64,000 nt of DNA from Saccharina japonica (lineage: Eukaryota; Sar; Phaeophyceae; Laminariales; Laminariaceae). The translations under genes and the position numbers were made by a program. Numbering within the stretch: the stretch's first letter is position 1; each line of letters opens with the position of its first letter. This document shows, piece by piece, positions 51,201 through 62,200 of the stretch. Where the stretch lies: positions 446,157 through 510,156 of the forward strand of contig MEHQ01001502.1 in the NCBI GenBank assembly GCA_008828725.1, in the 5' to 3' direction. Below the pieces are notes generated by a model. The model saw only the letters and a program-made list of their open reading frames with translations, was not told the origin of the DNA and searched no databases.

Positions 51201-52420
51201 AACTGATATCGTTTGCTTGTTCGTTGGGCCGTTTTTTGTTTGTTTTTTTGTTTGCCTCTTTTGGGATGTAAACAGGAGCTGTACGTGCTGATGCGGCTTC
51301 ACCACGTGCTGTGTGAACGGCTGGGCAAGGCTGTGCCTCTGGCTGAGGAAGCGAAGGCCCGCAAGGCCATACAGGTCAGAGAAAACCCACACTGATGTAG
51401 GCTACTTTAATATAACAGACTTTTACGTTCATGCTATCTGCTATTAATAGACTTACTTCTATATTATAGACCACTTCTATTTTAAGTAGACTACTTTTAT
51501 ATTATAGACTACTTCTATTGTAAGTAGACTACTTCTATATTATAGACTACTTCTATATTATAGACTACTTCTATTGTAAGTAGACTACTTTTTTACAATA
51601 GAGTACGTAAGAAGACTGCTTCTATACACTCTATACACTTTTTTTTTTTTTTTTTTTTTTTTGTCCATCCCATTTATTATCTTCGCCCTTCCTTTCTCTC
51701 TCCTCCCTAGTCGTAACTCAGATCCGGGGGTCACAAAGTAGGCTCCTCTCCCTCCTCCCCCACTACGGTTCTTGCCTTGCATTTTTATCGCGAGAAGACT
51801 TCAGCCTTTCCTTCCCTCGTCGACTCGCATCGAATTGTGCCTACCCACGCTACTATTAATTGGCGTTCTCAGCAGTTGATTCCGTTTTTTTATTTATTTT
51901 TGCAAATAAACTCAAAAGTCCGACCCACGTGAGATTCGAACTCCAGACATCAACGTTCAGAAGCGTTCGAGGTTACCTCTAGACCATCGGGGCGACCGAC
52001 TGTACTTTTATAGAATATACTACTTGTACTATATAATAGACTAGAGCTGTAATTCGGCAGGATTGCGCGACTAATAACCAGTCGGTTGGTGCAGCTACCC
52101 AACCGTACCTGATATTTTGTCGGCTTGCCGGCCTAAGTCAGCCGAGCGAAGCGAGAGCCAAATCAAAACCCTTCCCAACCGAGGGAGTGCCCGTCCAAAA
52201 AATAAAATTGTATCCCGCATTCAACAGTAGTCCTTCCTGTCATATACTCAAGTATATATGTACGAGCATTGAAACCCAGCAAGTTGGATAGTCGGCCACT
52301 CATACGATGGATCATGGTTGTACGAGGTATTACAAATGTCAATCTACATACTTCGTATATCAGGTACAGTCAATACCGACAGCGAATAGTCATCATATCA
52401 CCGGGTACCCAGTGAAGCAC

Positions 52421-52463
<43 letters not shown>

Positions 52464-55400
52464 GAGCCACGCAAAGGCCGAAAAGAAAAAAAGAAACGGA
52501 GCGTTGGGATTTCTGTACAAAAATCGAGAAAATGACCCAAATATATACCGGTATATGTTTAGTTTCACTTTGTTTTTAGTATACCCCGCTGTCTGAAAAA
52601 AGGGTGGTTTTGAATTTTTGTTTTTGCGTGCTTCCCTCTGGGGTACCTGGTGTTAAATGACGATTTACAAAGGACGCAATTGGTTGGCTTGGTTGCCACG
52701 CTAATTGCGAACCTACTTTTGGTGCTGCAACTGCTATNTGTTTTGTCGTGGCATGTGGCATGTTTTGTTTCGATGTTTACCAGGTATATAACTAAAACAT
52801 AATATCGGTGGAAAGGTGGATACATTTGTTCGATACGATCAACTTTGGATGAAATCATTTTGGATGATGCCACTCAATTTCGAAAAAAGCCAGAGCAACC
52901 CTCTTTGGTGCGTTCAATCCCTAATGTCTCATGTGCCATTTTGCATGGCAGGTTCCGCTCATCTGACGGTTGGCTATACCATCGCTTAGCGATTTCAGCC
53001 GCCTGGTTTGTTCGATCTATTTGTTAGTATATTACTGCCTGGTATGTGCACCAGTAACAGTTCTAATAGTATACCAGGGTATACCTGGTATCAATCACAC
53101 ACTTGGTGTTCAGTAGTATTACAGTAGTTTGTGTGCAACTGCTGTGGAGAACCATGAAACTCAAAACGAAGAAAAAAAAAGCCAAAATCGACCCGTGTTG
53201 TTGGTGCTCTGCTTATGTTTGTTGTGGTGTGGCATGTGGTGTTTTGTTGTTTGGGTGCACTTTAATTTTGCATACCCACTGCTCCAACCAGCAACTGATT
53301 TCAGAGTTGAAGAAAATGAAGGCNGCTCAGAAAATTCTTCTGCGCCCCTACCGTGGGATGGGTCGATAGAGGTATCACGTTCAGGCTGATTGTGTTTTCT
53401 GACTCCTTAACCCAAAGTCGACGGAATTTCATCCTTCCTTGTGTTTTGCTATATGATCCGTTCCCATACTTAAGCCATGGGATTGTTCATCGGGTATATA
53501 GCCCCCCCCCCCCCTCCACTGCCTGGTTGGTGAAAACCCGACATGCTCCGTCCCGGCATTGTAGGGATGCGAGGGTCTATGGTCATAAGACTATATACGG
53601 CCGTGCACGACATGTGTACGCCCCTCCCCCCCCCCCCCAAAATCATTTTTTAGGTGGGGCCTAGAGCTCCTCAGAGTGACCACCGTCATAAACTAAATGG
53701 TGTAAGACCAAAGGTTATGGTACCACTTTGTGGCTCGTTCATAATCTTATCAGCAACATAGTGCCAAAGAAAATGGGTGTACCCCTCGTATGGAGCATAA
53801 AGTTGGCCACTATGTTCCCCAAGATTGAAAAATCCAACAAAAAGGGGTGTCTCGTCATCATCTGACCCCTGAGATGATGCCAGGCACAATACGCCATTAT
53901 CTTGGTTGGCTCTTTTATTGTTCCGCAAATATATACGATAATACATGCCTTGCACTATATACGAGAACGATACGTATAATATGTACGTATGACGTACACC
54001 GAGTACGTATACGAAAACGATACGTACCATATTTTGAATACATACGAGTATTATGTTGCTTTGGCCATAGGCACTGCTGCTGCACAGCCTTTATCTTTGT
54101 TTGCCGAAATAAAAGTCGGGAAGAAAAAAGAGCCACAAAGTGGTACGATAACGTTTGGTCTAAGCCTTGTGCACCCAGGTAACTGCGAGGGAGAGAGGGG
54201 GATGGGGCGAGGAGGGGGGGAGGGGCGTACACATGTCGTGCACGGCCGTATATAGTCTTATGACCATAGACCCTCGCATCCCTACAATGCCGGGACGGAG
54301 CATGTCGGGTTTTCACCGACCATGCATTGCTTGCATGCACCAAGCGCGAAGCGAAACGTGAGGTGTTGGGCGAGTCGCATGGAGGGTGAGCTGCATCCTG
54401 CTAAGAGCCGCCTGTGAGGCGGGTTTGCATATATAGACGACTGCCTCCGATGCAGTTGTTTAATTTATGGTGTGGCCAACCAGGAGGGGGGGCGGGGTTA
54501 TTTTTTCATGAGCTACGCCGTTCCACTACGTAGTGTCTTTGATGACGGGTAGGTGTTGGGTGATGGCGTTGTTAGTGTCTGTGGGTGCGTGGGACCATGA
54601 TATCGTAGTCAGGTTTTTGGTCTGCAAGACCCCGACCATATATATATATATATATTTCGTATATATATTATATATGAACGGCCCTTTTTGTTGTTGTAGA
54701 CACAAGCCACCGATCATGTAACGATTTTTCGAATGGAGATCCATTTTTTCGTTTTTTCTTTTTTGTAATAACCTTTTTTCATTTGACGATACGGCATGCC
54801 AGTACTTTTAGCGGTTCGCGATCTGCTCGTACACATTTTAGGTTACGTCGTGAGCATTGGTGATTCAAGATTGGTTTGAGGACCATTGGCGATTCGCGAT
54901 TGGCTGGTGAAGGTTGGGGCGATTCACGATGGACGGACTGCCTCACCAACACCCCTCGTGTCATTCATTCTTTTGATGGTTAAGTTGTCCGTTGAGTCAT
55001 GTGTCCGTTGGTTCGATCCCTCAACTGATATCGTTTGCTTGTTCGTTGGGCCGTTTTTTGTTTGTTTTTTTGTTTGCCTCTTTTGGGATGTAAACAGGAG
55101 CTGTACGTGCTGATGCGGCTTCACCACGTGCTGTGTGAACGGCTGGGCAAGGCTGTGCCTCTGGCTGAGGAAGCGAAGGCCCGCAAGGCCATACAGGTCA
55201 GAGAAAACCCACACTGATGTAGGCTACTTTAATATAACAGACTTTTACGTTCATGCTATCTGCTATTAATAGACTTACTTCTATATTATAGACCACTTCT
55301 ATTTTAAGTAGACTACTTTTATATTATAGACTACTTCTATTGTAAGTAGACTACTTCTATATTATAGACTACTTCTATATTATAGACTACTTCTATTGTA

Positions 55401-56241
55401 AGTAGACTACTTTTTTACAATAGAGTACGTAAGAAGACTGCTTCTATACACTCTATACACTTTTTTTTTTTTTTTTTTTTTTTTTTTCATCCCATTTATT
55501 ATCTTCGCCCTTCCTTTCTCTCTCCTCCCTAGTCGTAACTCAGATCCGGGGGTCACAAAGTAGGCTCCTCTCCCTCCTCCCCCACTACGGTTCTTGCCTT
55601 GCATTTTTATCGCGAGAAGACTTCAGCCTTTCCTTCCCTCGTCGACTCGCATCGAATTGTGCCTACCCACGCTACTATTAATTGGCGCTCTCAGCAGTTG
55701 ATTCCGTTTTTTATTTATTTTTGCAAATAAACTCAAAAGTCCGACCCACGTGAGATTCGAACTCCAGACATCAACGTTCAGAAGCGTTCGAGGTTACCTC
55801 TAGACCATCGGGGCGACCGACTGTACTTTTATAGAATATACTACTTGTACTATATAATAGACTAGAGCTGTAATTCGGCAGGATTGCGCGACTAATAACC
55901 AGTCGGTTGGTGCAGCTACCCAACCGTACCTGATATTTTGTCGGCTTGCCGGCCTAAGTCAGCCGAGCGAAGCGAGAGCCAAATCAAAACCCTTCCCAAC
56001 CGAGGGAGTGCCCGTCCAAAAAATAAAATTGTATCCCGCATTCAACAGTAGTCCTTCCTGTCATATACTCAAGTATATATGTACGAGCATTGAAACCCAG
56101 CAAGTTGGATAGTCGGCCACTCATACGATGGATCATGGTTGTACGAGGTATTACAAATGTCAATCTACATACTTCGTATATCAGGTACAGTCAATACCGA
56201 CAGCGAATAGTCATCATATCACCGGGTACCCAGTGAAGCAC

Positions 56242-56281
<40 letters not shown>

Positions 56282-59200
56282 ACGGAGCCACGCAAAGGCC
56301 GAAAAGAAAAAAAGAAACGGAGCGTTGGGATTTCTGTACAAAAATCGAGAAAATGACCCAAATATATACCGGTATATGTTTAGTTTCACTTTGTTTTTAG
56401 TATACCCCGCTGTCTGAAAAAAGGGTGGTTTTGAATTTTTGTTTTTGCGTGCTTCCCTCTGGGGTACCTGGTGTTAAATGACGATTTACGAAGGACGCAA
56501 TTGGTTGGCTTGGTTGCCACGCTAATTGCGAACCTACTTTTGGTGCTGCAACTGCTATATGTTTTGTCGTGGCATGTGGCATGTTTTGTTTCGATGTTTA
56601 CCAGGTATATAACTAAAACATAATATCGGTGGAAAGGTGGATACATTTGTTCGATACGATCAACTTTGGATGAAATCATTTTGGATGATGCCACTCAATT
56701 TCGAAAAAAGCCAGAGCAACCCTCTTTGGTGCGTTCAATCCCTAATGTCTCATGTGCCATTTTGCATGGCAGGTTCCGCTCATCTGACGGTTGGCTATAC
56801 CATCGCTTAGCGATTTCAGCCGCCTGGTTTGTTCGATCTATTTGTTGTATATTACTGCCTGGTATGTGCACCAGTAACAGTTCTAATAGTATACCAGGGT
56901 ATACCTGGTATCAATCACACACTTGGTGTTCAGTAGTATTACAGTAGTTTGTGTGCAACTGCTGTGGAGAACCATGAAACTCAAAACGAAGAAAAAAAAA
57001 GCCAAAATCGACCCGTGTTGTTGGTGCTCTCCTTATGTTTGTTGTGGTGTGGCATGTGGTGTTTTGTTGTTTGGGTGCACTTTAATTTTGCATACCCACT
57101 GCTCCAACCAGCAACTGATTTCAGAGTTGAAGAAAATGAAGGCTACTCCGTATACATACCTGATACTTCTGAGTATATAACTACAGCAGTAGTATAGCAA
57201 CCATACCACTTTGTGTTATATCCAAAGTTATATCCCCCCATTTTTCATGTGACATGTATGATACCCACCCGTCAAGATGGTTTAATGTGATAGGAAACAT
57301 ATTTATCTGTTTTCGAATGTCACTCAAATGCTAAAGCGAAAGCAAAACTGGCATGTGGCACTCAAATACTAAGCTACAAATAAACCAATTTGATGTACAC
57401 GTATACGAGTATCCAGTAAGCATTATGTTGATGCCACAGCCAACAGTTACGTACAAAGATAGGCACACAAAAAATATATATATATCGACACCCCTCTTCC
57501 ATGTTGAGATACTTGTTATTAGACAGGGGGGATGATGCACGCAAAAAGCAATGCAAAATATGTAGCAGATTTTTTCTTGCGTCTCGAGTGGCTTAACTCA
57601 CACCAGCAGTGTGTATTCCAGATATATGCATACGAAGTATACATAAATAAGTGTGTGTTTGTTTTGCCGCAAAGAGCCGTACGTACATACCAGTATCATA
57701 CATGGGAAGCGAAATCATTGGACACGTAGTCTATATCGTCTGTTCTAGCATCAGCGAATTTACACGAATCGGCCTGAAATCGATTGCTGCCTAGGTTCTC
57801 CACGAGATCATACACGAACCGTACGTAGCACCCGCGATCGAAGCATTACACGCAACTTGAGATGGGTTTCGATCTCACAGCGGAGGCGTTTTTTTTTTTT
57901 TTTTTTTTTCGTTCCTTAATACACGGTCCGGGCTGCAAACTTGAACCTCACACACATGAGGCAGATCACCGGTCCCCACTTCATAATCTAGACCTTTCAC
58001 GGCAGACAGATTGATCTTAGTTTTGTATGATTTTCCAGTGCATGTTGTCGGGGGGGGTGGGGGGGAGCCGTAGAATCTGCATGACCTATATACGCACTGC
58101 AGCACAGGATTTTCCTGTAGACAGATAGATCCTGCACAAAAATCTTCTAACGGCAGGCTAGGCGCTGTAGAATCTGCATGGCCTATATACGTACTGCAGC
58201 ACAGGATTCCTGTAGACAGATAAGACCCTGCCCAAAAATCTTCTAACGGCAGGTTAGGCGCTGTAGAATCTGCATGACCTATATACGTACTGCAGCACAG
58301 GATTCCTGTAGACAGATTTTGATCCTGCACAAAAATATCTTATAACGGCAGGCAAGGCTCTACATGATCTACCCAGTAGATCGTGATCTGTCTGATCTGT
58401 ACCCCGGTTTGTACGTAAAGCTTACCAGGTATTTATTTTTTTCGTCTGTTTTTGGATGCCGCACAGAAGGACCACCCCCAGAACCCGATCGCTCGTGAGG
58501 GCGGGGAGTCGGAGGAGGACAAGCTGGTGCGGGCGGTAGGCATGGGTGCGCCGGAAGGCCAGAGCAACTTGGGGAGAGGCAAGCAGCTGAGGGGGTACCC
58601 GGGGCTCCTCACGCTCCTCTACGCGTTCACCGAGCAATCTGCGAACGAGGTGAGGCCCGCGTTGGGCACATCATGATGTTGGAGATCATGATGTTGATTT
58701 GATCTATAGAGCATATTTGTCATGATCTCAAAACCAGGTTCGACCGTGTTGGCTTGTTGTGTTTGTTAATTACAGCAGTAGTGTTGGAATATCGTATCGG
58801 ATTTTTTCGAGGATTTTTCGAGTTATCGAACTTGCGATATATGATATCAAACTTGCGATATATCTTATCGAACTTGCGATATATCACATCGAAATTTCGA
58901 TATATCTTATCGAACTTGCGATATATCTTATCGAACGTGTTTTGCCCCCCCCCCTCCCCATCTCCTGGCCCCCCCCCCGCTTTCTTTTTAACCAAAACTG
59001 AAACTTAAATGTAGGAAAATCCAAAACGTATTATTTTCGTGTTTTTTTTTGTTGTTTCATCGGTATCGAATCGAACTCTCTATTATTAGTATCGTTGGAT
59101 ATCCAACGCTATTTTGTCAATGCGCTCGTTCTGCAATTTTTTGCTGCGCAGCACAAGCTCGAGGATGCCGTGCAGCTGACTGTGGGCAACGACGGCTTCA

Positions 59201-62200
59201 TGCTCTTCTCTCTCGACAAGGTGAGACATACAGTAGATCACAATCTACTGTAGATCATCTAACTATTTTTGAGGGCAGATGGACTCCTGTTCTGTATGGC
59301 CTAACTCATGGTCTTTGTGAGGGCGGATAAATTCCTGATCTGTATGAACTAGCTCATGTTCTTTGGGGCCCGATATATTCCCCGAGATGTACGTACTACC
59401 TGTACGAGCTCATGTTTTTTAGGACACATACATTCCTGATATCGTATCGTATGCATGCATGATGTAGCTCAAGTTCCCGCGGGTGGAAGCCGTATAGTCT
59501 GCATGATCTATTAATAGCACGTGTTCGCTGTGTTGGATCTGTGTTGTACAGATCCTGCACGACAACTCGTTGCTGTGGTATTGACTAGACTTCGTCGTTA
59601 GTTTTGATGGTTTTATTTTGTGGTAGCTTTGCTTTCGTTGTTCGTATCATGATAGCTGTTCGGCTGTACGTTATTTGAGATTTTTTTTTTTTTTGCTCTC
59701 GTTGTTGTCGCCCGATAGTTTGTTGCGACTTTTTTTCTCTTTTTCTGTCAATGTCGTGGCTGTTCAGTGGTTTGTATTGTAATGTATTTTTAGTTTGTTG
59801 CGACTTTTTTTTCTTTTTCTGTCAATGTCGTGGCTGTTCAGTGGTTTGTATTGTAATGTATTTTCTCGGTTATACATATGATATATATATATAATATGTC
59901 AAGATGTATTTTTTTGCTCTCGTTGCTGTCGTCTTGTGCGGTTGGCTGTTGCGTTTTTTTCTTTTGTTTGCTGTCAATGCCGTGGGTGTTCGGTTGTTTG
60001 TCGTGATTCATACATTTCTCTTGTCGACGTACATATATATAATATGCATGCTTCATTTTTTGCAGGTGATCAACGGTTTCATGCGGCAGCTTAAGAACGT
60101 CGTCGACGACTCTTCCTCAACGAAGATGCTGCAGCTCTGGCAACACCAGGTAACGGTCCCGTTTTGGGGACAACATACGTGGAATTAGACGAGGAAGAAG
60201 GTCGGAGTTATAAAAGTAAAATTACCGGTAGGTTATTACTGCCGGTATTATTACGGACGGGGGGGACCGCAGTAATCAGTTGGAATAGTGGAATTGCCGG
60301 TATAATTACGGGGGACCGTAGTAATCAGTTGTAAAAGTAAAATTACCGGTAGGTTATTACTGCCGGTATTATTACGGGGGACCGTAGTAATCAGTCGTCA
60401 AAGTAAAGTCACCGGTGGGGTATTATTGCCGGTATTATTACGGGGGGCCGCAGTAAGCAGGTGTAAAAAGTAAAATTACCGGTAGTTTATTACTGCCGGT
60501 ATTATTACGGGGGACCACAGTACTCAGTTGTAATAGTAAAATTACCGGTAGGTCATTATTGCCGGTTTTGTTACGGGGGACCGTAAACCGGTACGATTAC
60601 GGGGGACCGCAGTAATCAGTTGTAATAGTAAAATTACCGGTAGGTTATTATTGTCGGTATTATTACGGGGGACTATCATCAGAACCAACTGTCGTGTGTA
60701 AACATGGGGATATACCTGGTGTTCGGGTCCATCCTGGGTTTTGATTACTATCTTATTACAATAGCCCACCCGCAATAGTTTGCTGACACCGGACAGATCG
60801 GACCCCCGCTTTATGATGAGGTAATAATGTGTTACCTGGTGGTGAAAGAGCTGCAGCATTTTGGAAGAAGACGGGTCATCCACGAGAGATCTCTCCACCA
60901 AACCTGGTAGTCGTCAAGTCTAGCCAACTCAAAAGTACTGTACCTCTTTGTATTACTATAATACTTACCAGGTATAGTATATTTACTTGCTTGGTACCCC
61001 TCCTACCTGCCTGTTGTATAATTTTTACTTTTTTTCTGCTGTAGTTACCACTACTGCGATTACTGAGTGACTACCTGGTAGCACTTAATGGGTACCAGTA
61101 TCTGTTTTTCTTTTTTGCTTAGGATACCCTTTGTTCAAAAAACGTGTTTAGTAGTGAACCCGGGTGTAAACTCTTAGGTAACCTGGCACATACTCTGGGA
61201 GTTACTCTGGTATAAATTTTGGAGATGCCCGGGTATATAATCTGGGGGTTACCCGGGTATATGCCCTGGGAGTACCCGGGTATATACTCTGGGAATACCC
61301 GGGTATATACTCTGGGGGTGCCCCGGTATTTCCCCCGAGTATGACGAAATAACCAGGTTTGTTATCCGGGTACCTCAGAGTATATATATATATTATACCC
61401 CTACTAACAAGACCCGTTCCTTTTTTGTGCCCCTCCGTCGAACCCCCCTGTCCTTCTTCCTCTACTCGTACCCGCCTCTTGTACAAGTATTTTCCTAAGA
61501 GATCATTTCTGTACTCACCTGTTACTTTTTCCCTACTTCCCTATTTTGCATTTTTGCGTGGTGTTCTGTTTTATGTTGTTTGTTGTTGTCGCACAGGCCG
61601 GGCTAGGCCGGTCCCAGCCGACGCGGTACCTGTCGGAGTGCCGGCGCGTCGTGAAAGGGCGCTCGAGCAATCTCTTCAGGTCAGCCCTGTTTATTGTTGT
61701 GGGTAGCAGTATATATATGATGTCATGTTTTTTTGTGGTGGTGCTACTACTACTACTATTAGTACTTCTACTACTACTATTATTACAATTATTAATATAG
61801 TTCGCATGGCTTGTATATTTGTACTTGTGGGATTGCCGTCGGGTGTTGAAAAGCCTGGCGAACAGCCTCTTCAAATCAGCCCGTACCATCAGTAACAATA
61901 ATATAATTATAATAATCATAATAATAATAATAATATTTATAAAACAAAGGAAAAAATAAACAAATAAAAATTGCCTGGTACTTATTCCGATCTGAACCAA
62001 ATCGCACAGGTAAGACAAGAACGTAAAAGTAAGATCAGCGCGCGTGCGTACGTACGCACCAGATACACATATCACACAACATGTTGCATGGGACATATAA
62101 AACGCGTAGCACGCGCGATGGAAGCATCACACACACCTCGCTAACATGGGGATCGACGAAATCCTCGATATCACAGCTGTTGTTTTTAGCTGTGTATCTA

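Larger units (their letters stand above)
50348..53322 (+). repeat. 3-kb duplication containing exon 28, left copy
   Basis: Starts at TGTGCACCCAG, within the last bases of exon 27, and runs to GAAGAAAATGAAGGC. Compared with 54170-57142 it differs only in a few substitutions and repeat lengths, for example the T run at 51640, the GA run at 52424, and bases near 51846 and 52671. Single Ns occur at 52738 and 53323. Confidence 0.97.
54170..57142 (+). repeat. 3-kb duplication containing exon 28, right copy
   Basis: Partner of 50348-53322. The left junction falls immediately after a terminal-inverted-repeat element (53703-54162). The first nine or so bases duplicate the 3' end of exon 27 with its donor, leaving an orphan donor at 54180. 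Confidence 0.97.

Noticed and set aside
51919-51998. A functional tRNA gene on the minus strand
   Set aside because: Box A and B are visible, but the acceptor arm does not pair properly and it is continuous with a SINE body and poly-A tail.
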